From Lentzea terrae (GTDB lineage: Bacteria; Actinomycetota; Actinomycetes; Mycobacteriales; Pseudonocardiaceae), in NCBI RefSeq assembly GCF_003265345.1, contig NZ_QFWW01000008.1:32290-96289 (forward strand): 64,000 nucleotides of DNA, in the 5' to 3' direction. The notes beneath the pieces were generated by a model that was not told the origin of the DNA, searched no databases, and worked only from the letters and a program-made list of their open reading frames with translations. The position numbers and the translations under genes were made by a program. This document shows, piece by piece, positions 50,507 to 60,076 of this stretch; positions within the stretch are counted from its first letter, which is position 1, and every line of letters starts with the position of its first letter.

Positions 50507-53500
50507 TCAGCCGGCCACGGTCAGCGCGGGCTCGGCAGGCGCCTTCCTGGCCTGCCGCCGGGCTTTCCGCCGTTCCTTCGCCCCCTCGACCATGGTGTAC
50601 AGCGTCGGTACCAGCACCAGCGTCAGCAGCGTCGAGCTGATGAGCCCGCCGATGACCACGATCGCCAGCGGCCGCGAGATGAACTCGCCGCTGTTGGTGA
50701 TGCCGAGCGCCATCGGGCTCAGGGCGCAGATCGTGGCGACGGCGGTCATGAGGATCGGGCGCAGCCGCCGCCGGCCGCCCTCGACGACCGCCTCGTGGAT
50801 GCCCATGCCCTGGGCGCGGTACTGGTTGATCAGGTCCATCAGCACGATCGCGTTGGTCACCACGATGCCGATCAGCATCAGCAGGCCGATCAGGCCCGCC
50901 AGGCCGAGCGCGGTGCCGGTGAGCAGCAGCAGGAGCACCGCGCCGGTGGCCGCGAACGGGATCGAGACCAGCAGGATGAGCGGCTGCACGAGGCTGCGGA
51001 ACGTGGCCACCATGATCAGGAACACCAGCAGGATCGCGGCGGCCAGTGCCAGGCCCAGGTCGGTGAACGCGAGCGTCAGGTCGGCGCTGACCCCGCCGAT
51101 CGTGTAGGAGGCACCGACCGGGAGCTTCAGCGCCGCCAGCCTGGTCGCCAGCTCGTCGGTGACGGCGCCGGTGTCGGAGGTGTCGGGGGTGCCGGTGATC
51201 GACGCGAAGCGCACCCCGTCGGCGTGCGTGATCTGCACCGGGCCCGCGACCCGCTGCACGGTGGCGAGCGCGTCGAGGCGCACGGAGCCGGAGGAGGTCG
51301 GCACCGGCAGTGCCTTCATGGCCTCCAGGTCGGCCGGCGCGGTGCCGTTGCGCAGCACGATGTCGCGTTGCCTGCCCTCGACGGTGGCCGAGGTGAGGGT
51401 CACCCCGCGGTACACGGTGGAGACGTGCTCGGCGATCGCGGTGTCGCTGAGGCCGTGGCGGGCGGCGGCCTCGCGGTTGACGGTGATGTCGACCCGCGGG
51501 GCGCTGGCCGTGAGGTTGCTGGCCACGTTGAGGACGTTCGGCGTGGCGGCCATGGCCGCGCGGACCTGGTCGGCCGCCTCGGCGAGGGTCGCCGGGTCGG
51601 AGGAGCGGACGACGACTTCGAGTCCGCTGGAGCTGCCCACGTCGTCACCGACCCCGACCGTGGTCTTCCCGGCGTCGGTCAGCGTCGCGAGCCGGTCCCG
51701 CAGCTTCCGCGAGAACGCCGTGAGATCGGTGCCCTCCTTCGCGGTGATGGTGAACGAGGCCTCGCCGCCGCCGTTGCTCTCCTCGCCGAACGCGCCGGAG
51801 CTGCCGGAGGAGCCGATCGTCACCTGGGAGATCGCGATCTCGGGGAACTCGGTGAGGATCTTCTCGACCTTGGCCGCCGCGGCGTCGGTGGCCGCGAGAC
51901 TGGTGCCGACGGGCAGCTGCTGTGCCACGGTGACCGTGGTGGTGTCGCTCTGGTCGAGGTAGGTCGTCTGCAGCTGGGTGGCGAGACCGGCGGTGCCGAC
52001 GAACACCAGCGCGCCGAGCACCAGCGTCGTGACCCGGCGCCGGGTGGCGAACTCGATCACCGGTACGTAGCTCCGCTGCAACAGGCTGCGGCGTTCCTTC
52101 GCGGACGCCTCCTGGTGGATCCGTTCGCGTTCCTCCGGAGAGTCGGCGCTGGAGGGCGAGCGGAGGAACCAGTACGCGAACGCGGGCACGATGGTGAGCG
52201 AGACCAGCAGGGAGGCCAGCAGCGCCACCGTGATGGTGATCGCGAACGGCCCGAAGACCTGTCCGATGAAGCCGCCGATGAACGCGATCGGCAGGAACAC
52301 CGCGACCGTGGTGAGCGTCGAGGCGACGACCGCACCGGTGACCTCCCGGACGCCGGTGAGGACCGCCGCACGTTTGGGTTCGCCGTAGCTGAGGTGGCGT
52401 TTGATGTTCTCCAGCACCACGATCGAGTCGTCGACGACCCGGCCGACGGCGATGGTCAACGCCCCCAACGTGAGCAGGTTGAGCGTGTAGCCGCGTGACC
52501 ACAGCGCGAGCAGGGCGATCACCAGCGACACCGGGATGGACAGCGCGGTCACCAGCGTCGAGCGCAGCGACATCAGGAAGACCAGGATCACCAGGACGGC
52601 GAACCCCAGGCCGAGCATCCCCTCGATGGTGAGCCCCTCGACGGCCTTCTCGATGGCCGGCGCGGTGTCGGAGGTGATGGTGAGCTTCGCGTCCCCGCCG
52701 AGGTCGCGCTGGAGATCGGGCAGCAACGCGCGGACGTCGTGCGAGATCGACACCGCGTTGCCGTCCGGGCGCATCGTCACCGACAGGCCGATGCTCGGCT
52801 TGCCGTCGACGCGGGCGACCGACGTGACCTCGTTGGGCGCCAACTCGATGGTCGCGACGGAGCTCAGCCGCACGGGAGCGGGTGGTGGTCCGTCGGACTG
52901 CGCCTGCGGTGCCACGAACAGGTTGCGGACGTCGTCGACGGTGCGCAGGGCGGCGCCGACCTGGATCGAGAGCGACTCCTTCTGCTGCGTCAGCGTGCCG
53001 GCCGGGGACGCGGAACCGTTGGAGCGCAACACTTCGGAGACGGCTGCGGTGGTCACTCCCGCCGCGGCGGCCTTCGCGGGGTCGAGGGTGATCCGGACCT
53101 GGTCGGTGGTGCCGCCGTTGAGCTGCACACCGCGCACTCCCTTGACGCCCTGCAGCTTCGGCACGACTGCGCGCTGGAGCCGTTCGGTGAACGCCCGCGC
53201 GTCGCCGTTGCTCGCCGCCGACACCTGGATGATCGGAACGCTCTCGAAGGAGCCGGCGCTCACCTGCGGGTCGCTGCCCTGGGGGAGCTGCCCGGTGATG
53301 CGGGCGACCGCGGACTGCAGCCGGCTGACCATGTCGTCGGACGGAGTGCTGTAGTCGAACGAGACCTCGACCGTCGCCTGCCCCTCGCGGGAGACCGAGG
53401 TGACCGAGGTGGCGCCGTTGACCGACTTCACCGCGGTCTCGATCGGGGTCGTGAGCTGCTGCGCGACGATGTCCGGTGGTGCGCTGGGAAGTTGGGCCGT

Positions 53501-53644
53501 GACGACCGCCACCGGCAGCGAGAGCGGTGGCAGCAGCTGCTGTTTGAGCTGGGGGATGGCGTAGGCCCCGAAGCCCAGCACGATCAGCGTGCTGAGCGCG
53601 ACCAGCCCCCGGTTGGCGAGGCTCAACCGAGCCAGTGCAGACAT
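50507..53644 (-). CDS. RND-family efflux permease (HAE1/SwrC type)
   Basis: 1045 aa, the full size for AcrB/SwrC-type RND pumps. 12 TMs: TM1 ALSTLIVLGFGAYAIP, TM2-6 block with GRVVDDSIVVLENIKRHL (the conserved TM4 Asp pair region VDDSIV), TM7-12 with GIVVTNAIVLMDLINQYRAQG. Two large extracytoplasmic porter loops. In Gram-positives such pumps export lipopeptides, lipids or drugs without an outer-membrane partner. Divergent from a NarL-type two-component system, its probable regulator. Confidence 0.93.
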   Translation of the reverse strand: MSALARLSLANRGLVALSTLIVLGFGAYAIPQLKQQLLPPLSLPVAVVTAQLPSAPPDIVAQQLTTPIETAVKSVNGATSVTSVSREGQATVEVSFDYSTPSDDMVSRLQSAVARITGQLPQGSDPQVSAGSFESVPIIQVSAASNGDARAFTERLQRAVVPKLQGVKGVRGVQLNGGTTDQVRITLDPAKAAAAGVTTAAVSEVLRSNGSASPAGTLTQQKESLSIQVGAALRTVDDVRNLFVAPQAQSDGPPPAPVRLSSVATIELAPNEVTSVARVDGKPSIGLSVTMRPDGNAVSISHDVRALLPDLQRDLGGDAKLTITSDTAPAIEKAVEGLTIEGMLGLGFAVLVILVFLMSLRSTLVTALSIPVSLVIALLALWSRGYTLNLLTLGALTIAVGRVVDDSIVVLENIKRHLSYGEPKRAAVLTGVREVTGAVVASTLTTVAVFLPIAFIGGFIGQVFGPFAITITVALLASLLVSLTIVPAFAYWFLRSPSSADSPEERERIHQEASAKERRSLLQRSYVPVIEFATRRRVTTLVLGALVFVGTAGLATQLQTTYLDQSDTTTVTVAQQLPVGTSLAATDAAAAKVEKILTEFPEIAISQVTIGSSGSSGAFGEESNGGGEASFTITAKEGTDLTAFSRKLRDRLATLTDAGKTTVGVGDDVGSSSGLEVVVRSSDPATLAEAADQVRAAMAATPNVLNVASNLTASAPRVDITVNREAAARHGLSDTAIAEHVSTVYRGVTLTSATVEGRQRDIVLRNGTAPADLEAMKALPVPTSSGSVRLDALATVQRVAGPVQITHADGVRFASITGTPDTSDTGAVTDELATRLAALKLPVGASYTIGGVSADLTLAFTDLGLALAAAILLVFLIMVATFRSLVQPLILLVSIPFAATGAVLLLLLTGTALGLAGLIGLLMLIGIVVTNAIVLMDLINQYRAQGMGIHEAVVEGGRRRLRPILMTAVATICALSPMALGITNSGEFISRPLAIVVIGGLISSTLLTLVLVPTLYTMVEGAKERRKARRQARKAPAEPALTVAG

Positions 53645-53769
53645 GATGGCGATTCCCTCGAGTCGGTCGGATCTTGGGCGTTCACCATCGCCGGACCGGT
53701 CGTCCGGGCGCGTCGTCCCGGCGCGGTCAGCGCATACCGCGCCCGGAGCGTCCCGGGTACTGCGTGAGG

Positions 53770-54984
53770 ATGACGCGCGAGCCAGCCGCGCTCCTTACGA
53801 TGAAAGCCATGGAACTTGCCGGTTTGCGGCGGGCGGCCGGACTTCATCCACAGTGGACGGATGCCGCGGTGGGGCTCGTCCTGGGCGCGCTGTCGATCGT
53901 CACTGCGCAGTTCTCCCCGCTCGGAGAGCCCCAGCAGGAGTTCACCGGACTCCACGTCGTCGCGGCGGTTCTGGTGTTCGCCGCAGTCGCGTGCCGTCGC
54001 CTCGCACCGTGGCTTGTGCTGGCCGGCACGACCGTCGCGGCGGTCCCGCTCACGGTCGTGCTCGGCAGCCAGCCGCTGGCGGTGACCATTGCGCTCATGG
54101 CCGCCATCTACACCGTGGCGCTGGCGACCGACCGCCGCACCGTCTGGCTCGCGACGCTCGGCGTGTTCGCGGTCGGCTGGCTCGCCCACCTCGCCGGCGG
54201 CCCGGAACCCTGGTGGGATCCGGGCAACAGCGTGGATCTCGCGTTCCTCGGGCTGGCCGCAGCCTACGGCGACGCGACCCGCAGCCGGCGGGCCTACATC
54301 GCCGCCGTCGAAGACCGCGCGACGCGCGCCGAGCAGACCCGCGAGGAGGAGGCCCGCCGCCGGGTCGCCGAGGAACGGCTCCGCATCGCCAGGGAACTGC
54401 ACGACGTCGTCGCCCACCACATCGCCGTCGTCAAGGTGCAGGCCACCGGCGCCAGGCACATCGGGCCGAGCCGGCCGAAACAGGTAGCGGCGGCGCTGGA
54501 CGCCATCAGCCGGTCCGCCGACGCCGCGCTGAAGGAGACGGCCTACGTCGTCGGCCTCCTGCGGGACGCCCGCGATCCGGCGGCACCCACCACGCCGCCC
54601 CGTGGCCTCGCGCAGCTGACGAACCTGCTCGAGGACGTCGCCGACCACCTCACCGTCGACCTCCACCGGTCCGGCGAGGCACGGCAGCTGCCCGCCGCCG
54701 TCGACGCCGCGGCCTACCGGATCGCACTGGAAGCGCTCACCAACGCGAGGAAGTACGGGAACGGGACGGCTGACCTGACCGTCGCCTACACACCGCAAGC
54801 CGTCACGCTGGACATCACCAACCCCATCGGCAAGGCGCAGGGTCGTGGGTCCGGCTACGGCATTCTCGGCATGTGCGAGCGCGCCGCGGCGCTCGGCGGC
54901 AGCGTCACCGCCGGGGTGGACGGCTCCGGCCGGTTCGCGGTGCACGCGTCCCTGCCCACGGACGTGCACGCGGTGACCGCATGA
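53770..54984 (+). CDS. NarL-type sensor histidine kinase
   Basis: 404 aa (ATGs at 53800 and 53809 are alternatives; no clear Shine-Dalgarno). Four or five TMs in the first ~150 residues. HisKA_3 phosphoacceptor ERLRIARELHDVVAHHIAVVKVQA (His in ELHD). HATPase with N box EALTNARKYG and G box GRGSGYGILGMCERAAALGGSV. Overlaps the response-regulator start by four bases. Likely senses envelope stress or a pump substrate. Confidence 0.92.
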   Translation: MTREPAALLTMKAMELAGLRRAAGLHPQWTDAAVGLVLGALSIVTAQFSPLGEPQQEFTGLHVVAAVLVFAAVACRRLAPWLVLAGTTVAAVPLTVVLGSQPLAVTIALMAAIYTVALATDRRTVWLATLGVFAVGWLAHLAGGPEPWWDPGNSVDLAFLGLAAAYGDATRSRRAYIAAVEDRATRAEQTREEEARRRVAEERLRIARELHDVVAHHIAVVKVQATGARHIGPSRPKQVAAALDAISRSADAALKETAYVVGLLRDARDPAAPTTPPRGLAQLTNLLEDVADHLTVDLHRSGEARQLPAAVDAAAYRIALEALTNARKYGNGTADLTVAYTPQAVTLDITNPIGKAQGRGSGYGILGMCERAAALGGSVTAGVDGSGRFAVHASLPTDVHAVTA

Positions 54985-55658
54985 TCATCCGGGTGCTGCT
55001 CGTCGACGACCAGCCGCTGATCCGCGCGGGCTTCCGGATGTTCCTCGCCGCCGAGCCCGACATCGAGATCGTGGGGGAGGCGGGCAACGGGCGGGAGGCC
55101 GTGCGGCTGGCCGGAACGTGCCGCGCCGACGTGGTGCTGATGGACATCCGGATGCCCGAGCTCGACGGCATCGAGGCGACCCGCGAGATCGCCGCCTCCG
55201 ACGACCTCGCGGGCGTCCGGATCCTCGTGCTCACCACGTTCGAGAACGACGAGAACGTCGTGCGCGCACTGCGGGCCGGCGCCAGCGGGTTCCTGGGCAA
55301 GAACGTCGAGCCGGCCGAACTGCTGCGCGCCATCCGGGTCGTCGCCGCGGGCGAGGCTCTGCTGTCCCCGGCCGCCACGCGCGGTCTGGTCGGCCAGTTC
55401 CTGAGCCAGGCGCAGCCAGACCCGCTGCCGCCGCCGGTGGGGCTGGACACGCTGACCGACCGCGAACGCGAGGTGCTGGTGCTCGTCGCCCACGGCCTGA
55501 CCAACGACGACATCGGCGAGCGGCTGTTCTTGTCCCCGCTGACGGTCAAGACCCACGCGAACCGGGCGATGGCGAAGCTCGGTGCCCGCGATCGGGCGCA
55601 GCTCGTCGTCATCGCCTACCAGTGCGGCCTGGTCCGCGCGGGTGAACCGATGCCGTGA
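54981..55658 (+). CDS. NarL/LuxR-type response regulator
   Basis: 225 aa. Receiver domain (IRVLLVDDQPLIRAGF; phosphoacceptor Asp in VVLMDIRMPELDG; LVLTTFENDENVV; GASGFLGKN) and C-terminal HTH (LTDREREVLVLVAHGLTNDDIGERLFLSPLTVKTHANRAMAKLGARDRAQLV). ATGA overlap with the kinase. Probably controls the divergent RND pump. Confidence 0.95.
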   Translation: MIIRVLLVDDQPLIRAGFRMFLAAEPDIEIVGEAGNGREAVRLAGTCRADVVLMDIRMPELDGIEATREIAASDDLAGVRILVLTTFENDENVVRALRAGASGFLGKNVEPAELLRAIRVVAAGEALLSPAATRGLVGQFLSQAQPDPLPPPVGLDTLTDREREVLVLVAHGLTNDDIGERLFLSPLTVKTHANRAMAKLGARDRAQLVVIAYQCGLVRAGEPMP

Positions 55659-55750
55659 CCCCGGCGCTCGACGGGTGCAACTGTTTCCGTTGCTGATGGA
55701 CGGCCAATCTACGATTTGAGTGTCGAATAGCCGACTTTGCTACGAAAACC

Positions 55751-55783
55751 TTGACTCAGAGAGGTGGTTGGCCAATGATTCGG
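55751..55783 (+). promoter_or_regulatory. Promoter and TGATTCGG motif before the APC permease
   Basis: TTGACT (55751-55756), a 17-base spacer and AATGAT (55774-55779). TGATTCGG (55776-55783) matches the motif in the aldehyde-dehydrogenase upstream region and near the aminotransferase, suggesting shared control by the Lrp/AsnC regulator. Confidence 0.4.
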
Positions 55784-55825
55784 CAATCACGGTCCGAGTG
55801 ACCCCAGACACATCGGAAGGCCGCC

Positions 55826-57298
55826 ATGACCCATACCGCCTCCCCGGACGACAACAGCGCCCTCGCACCGGCGGGAGAGCTCAAACGCGGTGTGCTCGGC
55901 ACCGGTGGCCTCGTTTTCATGGTCGTGGCGGCCGCCGCCCCGCTCACCGTCATGGCCGGTGTCGCGCCGCTGGGACTCATGATCGGTGGCGTCGGCGCTC
56001 CGCTCGCCTACCTGGCCGCCGGGGCGGTGCTGGTGATCTTCGCGGTCGCGTTCACCCGCATGACGAGGTTCGTCAGCGGCGGCGGCGCGTTCTACGCCTA
56101 CATCGCCAAAGGCCTGGGCAGCGGCTGGGGGCTCGCTGCCGCGCTGCTGGCGCTGGTCTCCTACAACACGCTGCAGATCGGCGTCTACGGCCTGTTCGCC
56201 GCGCAGACGAGGGCGACACTGGCCGATCTCTTCGGGATCGACGTCCCGTGGCCGGTGATCGCAGTCGTCGCCATCGCCCTGGTGCTGATGATCGCCTGGA
56301 TGGGCATCGACGTCGGCGCCAAGGTGCTCGGCGTCCTGCTGATCCTCGAGTCCGGGATCCTCGTGCTGATGGCCGTCGGGATCTTCACCAGCGGCGGTGC
56401 GTCCGGTGTGGACGGTGCGTCGTTCACCCCGGCCGCGGCCTTCAACCCCGGCATGGGCGCGGTGCTCGCCTTCGCCTTCGCGGCGTTCATGGGCTTCGAG
56501 TCCACCGCGCTGTACCGCAGGGAAGCTCGCGACCCGTCCCGCACCATTCCCCGTGCGACCTACTTCGCCGTCGGGTTCATGGCGTTGTTCTACTGCGTCA
56601 TCGTGTGGTCGGTGGTGGTCGGGTTCGGCAGCGACAAGGTCGTCGGCGCGGCGTCCGAGAACGTCGCCGGGCTGTTCTTCGCGGCCACCGAGACCTACGT
56701 CGGACCGTGGGCGGCCACGCTGATGCGCCTGCTCGTGATCTCCAGCGTGTACGCCTCGCAGATCGCGTTCCACAACGCGATCACCCGCTACACCCACGCA
56801 CTCGCCCAGGACGGCGTGCTGCCCGCGTGGATCGGCGAGGTCCACCCGCGGCACGGGTCGCCCTTCCGCGCGAGCGTCGTGCAGACCGTGCTCGCGGTGG
56901 TCGTGATCGGCGGGTTCGCGCTCGCCGGAGCAGACCCGATCACCGGCCTCCTGCTGTGGGTCAACACTCCCGGTGTCGTCGGCATCGTGGTGTTGCAGGC
57001 GCTGACCGCGATCTCCTGCGCGGTGTACTTCCTGCGGCGCAACAAGGCCGCGAGCACACCGGTGGCGTTGACCGCGGCGGTCGCGTCCGCCGTGCTGCTG
57101 GCCGGGGCGACCTACATCCTGATCAGCAACGTCGCGCTGCTCACCAACGCGCCGGCGAGCGTCAACGTCGTGCTGGTCGGCCTCGTCCCGGCGACCCTGC
57201 TGGTGGGTGGCGTGCTCGCGGTCTGGCTGCGCACCCGGCGGCCGGAGACCTATGCGCGCGTGGGCAAGGGCTCGACCGTTCAGGAGGTTGCTGCGTGA
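55826..57298 (+). CDS. APC-superfamily amino acid/polyamine permease
   Basis: 490 aa, 12 TMs. TM1 begins GVLGTGGLVFMVVAAAAPLTVMAG with the APC unwound-helix glycine pattern; ALAFMGFESTALYRREARDPSRTIPRATY (TM6-7 loop) is typical of APC amino-acid permeases. Context (agmatinase, aldehyde dehydrogenase, aminotransferase downstream) suggests putrescine, agmatine or GABA uptake. GGAAGG precedes the ATG. Confidence 0.9.
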   Translation: MTHTASPDDNSALAPAGELKRGVLGTGGLVFMVVAAAAPLTVMAGVAPLGLMIGGVGAPLAYLAAGAVLVIFAVAFTRMTRFVSGGGAFYAYIAKGLGSGWGLAAALLALVSYNTLQIGVYGLFAAQTRATLADLFGIDVPWPVIAVVAIALVLMIAWMGIDVGAKVLGVLLILESGILVLMAVGIFTSGGASGVDGASFTPAAAFNPGMGAVLAFAFAAFMGFESTALYRREARDPSRTIPRATYFAVGFMALFYCVIVWSVVVGFGSDKVVGAASENVAGLFFAATETYVGPWAATLMRLLVISSVYASQIAFHNAITRYTHALAQDGVLPAWIGEVHPRHGSPFRASVVQTVLAVVVIGGFALAGADPITGLLLWVNTPGVVGIVVLQALTAISCAVYFLRRNKAASTPVALTAAVASAVLLAGATYILISNVALLTNAPASVNVVLVGLVPATLLVGGVLAVWLRTRRPETYARVGKGSTVQEVAA

Positions 57299-58929
57299 AG
57301 GCGGACCTCATCCTCTGCGCCGACACCGTCCACACGGTGCACACGCTGACCGTCGGCGCCCGCCCGGTGGAGGCGGTGGCGGTCCGCGGTGGGGTGATCA
57401 GCGCGGTCGGAACCAGGCACGACGTGCGGGACTGGCGCGGTCCCGGCACCGAGGTCGTCGACCTCGGCCGGGCCGTGCTGACGCCGGGCCTGGTCGACGG
57501 CCACTGCCACCCGGTGGCCGGGCTGAGCCTGGCCGCCGACGTCGACCTGTCGGGCGCGCGGTCACCGGAGGAGGTGCGTCGGCTGCTCGCGGAGGCCGCC
57601 GTTTCGCGGGCGCCGGACGCCTGGGTGCAGGCGTGGGGACTCGACCCGAACGTGTTCGGGCCGTTGGACAGCAGCCTGATCGAGGACGCGGTGGGTGGCA
57701 GGCCCGCGTTCGTCCGTCTCTTCGACGCGCACTCGGCCGTGGTGACGTCGGCCGCGTTGCGGATCGCCGGCGTTGACGGGCCCAGGGAGTTCGCCCAGCG
57801 CTCCACCGTGGTCTGCGGCCCCGACGGTCGCCCGACCGGGTTGCTGCTCGAGTCGGCGGCGATGGAACTCGTGCTCGCCCACGTCCCGGTCGAGCCGGTG
57901 GCCGCGCGCGCTGTTCGGCTGCACGAACTGCTGCGCGGGATGGCAGCAACCGGCCTCACCGGCGGTCATGTCATGGACCTGCTCGGCGACAGCGAGGAGG
58001 TCCTCACCGCCGCCGAGGAGCTCGGCGACCTGCCGTTGCGACTGCGGTTCGCCCCTTGGTGCGATCCCGGCGTGGACGCGGACGGCCTCGCGGAACTGAT
58101 CGCCTTGCAGGGCCGCGGTGGCCGTCGCTGGCACGTCGGCGCGGTCAAGTTCATGCTCGACGGCACGATCGACAACGGCACCGCCTGGCTGGAGCAGCCC
58201 GACGCGCTGGGGGAGTCGACGGCCGCGTTCTGGCCGGACGTCGACGACTACACGGCGGCCCTGCGCGCGCTCGCTGCGGCCGGCGTCCCGACCGCCACCC
58301 ACGCCATCGGCGACGCCGCCGTCCGCCACGTCCTGGACGCGCTCGACGGACTGACGCGGTCCGCTTCGGTGCCGCACCGCGTCGAGCACATCGAGACCCT
58401 GCCGGGTGCGCTGATCGACCGGTTCGTCCGGCAGGGCGTGGTGGCGAGCATGCAACCCACGCACTGCAGCCACTTCACCAAGGCCGACCACAGCGACAAC
58501 TGGTCCGCGCGCCTGGGCACGGAACGGGCGGACCGCGCCTGGCGGTGCCGCGACCTGCGCGACGCCGGCGTGCCGGTCGTGCTCGGCTCGGACTGGCCGG
58601 TCGCGCCGTTCGACGCCCGTCACGGCCTCGCCGAGGCGATGCTGCGCCGACCTGCGCTCGAGCCCGGCGTGCCGCCCGTGGGGCCGACGCAGGGACTGAC
58701 CGCTCGCATGGCGCTGGAGGGCTATACATCGCACGCCGCGCTCGCCGCGGGCGAACCCGGTGGCGGCCGGATCGCGGTGGGCGGTCGGGCCGACTTCACC
58801 GCGTTCACCGTCGACCCGTTGCGCGCCGATCCCGACGAACTGGCCGACGCCCCGATCCTGCTGACAGCGGTAGACGGCACGATCGTGCACCGCGCCGCCG
58901 ACGCACCAGAGTCAGCCCTAGCCCGCTGA
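57295..58929 (+). CDS. YtcJ-like amidohydrolase
   Basis: 544 aa metal-dependent amidohydrolase (amidohydrolase_3). LTPGLVDGHCHPVAG (HxH metal site), VGAVKFMLDGTIDNGTAW (metal-ligand Lys), TATHAIGDAAVRHVLDALD (His), HRVEHIETL (His), VVLGSDWPVAP (Asp). Complete metal-site set. GTG start overlaps the permease stop (GTGA) with AGGAGG nearby, so it is coupled to the permease. Substrate may be an N-acyl or carbamoyl amine, perhaps N-carbamoylputrescine-like (inference). Confidence 0.88.
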   Translation: MKADLILCADTVHTVHTLTVGARPVEAVAVRGGVISAVGTRHDVRDWRGPGTEVVDLGRAVLTPGLVDGHCHPVAGLSLAADVDLSGARSPEEVRRLLAEAAVSRAPDAWVQAWGLDPNVFGPLDSSLIEDAVGGRPAFVRLFDAHSAVVTSAALRIAGVDGPREFAQRSTVVCGPDGRPTGLLLESAAMELVLAHVPVEPVAARAVRLHELLRGMAATGLTGGHVMDLLGDSEEVLTAAEELGDLPLRLRFAPWCDPGVDADGLAELIALQGRGGRRWHVGAVKFMLDGTIDNGTAWLEQPDALGESTAAFWPDVDDYTAALRALAAAGVPTATHAIGDAAVRHVLDALDGLTRSASVPHRVEHIETLPGALIDRFVRQGVVASMQPTHCSHFTKADHSDNWSARLGTERADRAWRCRDLRDAGVPVVLGSDWPVAPFDARHGLAEAMLRRPALEPGVPPVGPTQGLTARMALEGYTSHAALAAGEPGGGRIAVGGRADFTAFTVDPLRADPDELADAPILLTAVDGTIVHRAADAPESALAR

Positions 58930-58973
58930 AACACGACGAACGGCGGGCCGAGGACCCTCGCCTGCTGAAATTC

Positions 58974-59022
58974 GATGAAGGGCGCATTTATCCACTTGAG
59001 GTGGATGGATGCGCCCTTCATC
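58974..59022. terminator. Bidirectional terminator
   Basis: GATGAAGGGCGCAT (58974-58987) pairs perfectly with 59009-59022; inside, TCCAC/GTGGA (58991-58995, 59001-59005) form a second stem. It separates the convergent amidohydrolase and agmatinase genes. Confidence 0.85.
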
Positions 59023-59037
59023 ACGCGCGAAAGCGGG

Positions 59038-60063
59038 TCAGGGCTCGGTGGGGCGGTCGGCGAGCAGGGGGAGTGAGGGATCCCAGCTGGTGCCCGTGGA
59101 GGCGTCTTGGCGGCGGCGGGCGATGGCCGACAACGCTTCCAGGACAACGCGGTTGGCCAGCGCGGCGGTGATGTCGGCGTGGTCGTACGGCGGGCTCACC
59201 TCGACGACGTCGATGCCGACCACCGGCAGCTCCAGGCAGATCCGGCGGACCGAGTCGAGCAGCTGGCGCGCGGAGAGCCCGCCCGGTTCGGGCGTGCCGG
59301 TGCCGGGTGCGTGGCCGGGGTCGCACACGTCGATGTCGACGGACAGGAACACGCCTTCGCACTCGTCGACAGCGATGCCGAACGCCTCGGTCAGGCAGGT
59401 GTCCAGGCCGCGATGCCCGATCTCGGTCATCTCGTAGGACCGCATGCGTTGCGCGGCCATCCAGTCCAATGTCGACGGTGGGGGCCAGTAGCCGCGCAAC
59501 CCGATCTGCAGGAACCGGTCTCCGCGCAACGCCCCCGACTCGATCAGCCTGCGCATCGGCTGGCCGTGTCCCCACAGCGAGCCGAACTCGATGTCGCCGG
59601 TGTCGGCGTGCGCGTCGAAGTGCAGCATGGAGATCCGGCCGTGCCCGATGACGTTGGCGATGCCCTTGGCGTCGGCGAAGGCGATGGAGTGGTCGCCGCC
59701 GAGGATGACCGGAATCGCGCCGGACCGGGTCACGGTCTCGACCGCGCGCTCCAGCGCGGCCAGTGCGGTCGTGATGTCACCGGAGTACATCTCGACGTCG
59801 CCGGCGTCGAGCACGCGCAGGTCCCGCAGGCCGTCGGTGCGCAGCGCGAGGCTGGGGCGCGACCCGTCGTGCGGGAGGTAGTCGGTGGTGCGGATGGCCT
59901 GCGGGCCGAAGCGGGTGCCCGGCCGGTGGGAGGTGCCGCCGTCGAAGGGCGCGCCGAGGACGACGACGTCCGCCCCGGCGAAGCTCGCCGGGGCGTCGAG
60001 GCTGCACCGCTCGACGCCCAGGAAGGTGACGTCCGGTCCGAACTGGGCGCCGTAGCGGGACAT
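59038..60063 (-). CDS. speB: Agmatinase / ureohydrolase
   Basis: 341 aa arginase-fold enzyme: agmatine + H2O to putrescine + urea. Mn-binding motifs ILGGDHSIAF, LHFDAHADTGD and SVDIDVCDPGHAPGTGTPEPGG are all complete. GAPFDGGTSHRPGTRFGPQAIR near residue 40 is the agmatinase pattern. GGAGG seven bases before the ATG. It lies 13 bases after the aldehyde dehydrogenase gene on the same strand, forming an operon. Guanidinobutyrase is an alternative specificity. Confidence 0.9.
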   Translation of the reverse strand: MSRYGAQFGPDVTFLGVERCSLDAPASFAGADVVVLGAPFDGGTSHRPGTRFGPQAIRTTDYLPHDGSRPSLALRTDGLRDLRVLDAGDVEMYSGDITTALAALERAVETVTRSGAIPVILGGDHSIAFADAKGIANVIGHGRISMLHFDAHADTGDIEFGSLWGHGQPMRRLIESGALRGDRFLQIGLRGYWPPPSTLDWMAAQRMRSYEMTEIGHRGLDTCLTEAFGIAVDECEGVFLSVDIDVCDPGHAPGTGTPEPGGLSARQLLDSVRRICLELPVVGIDVVEVSPPYDHADITAALANRVVLEALSAIARRRQDASTGTSWDPSLPLLADRPTEP

Positions 60064-60076
60064 GCGGTTCCTCCAC

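Noticed and set aside
49691..52498. 935-aa plus-strand frame opposite the RND pump
   Set aside because: Gln/Arg/His/Asp-rich shadow; RND motifs are clear on the minus strand.
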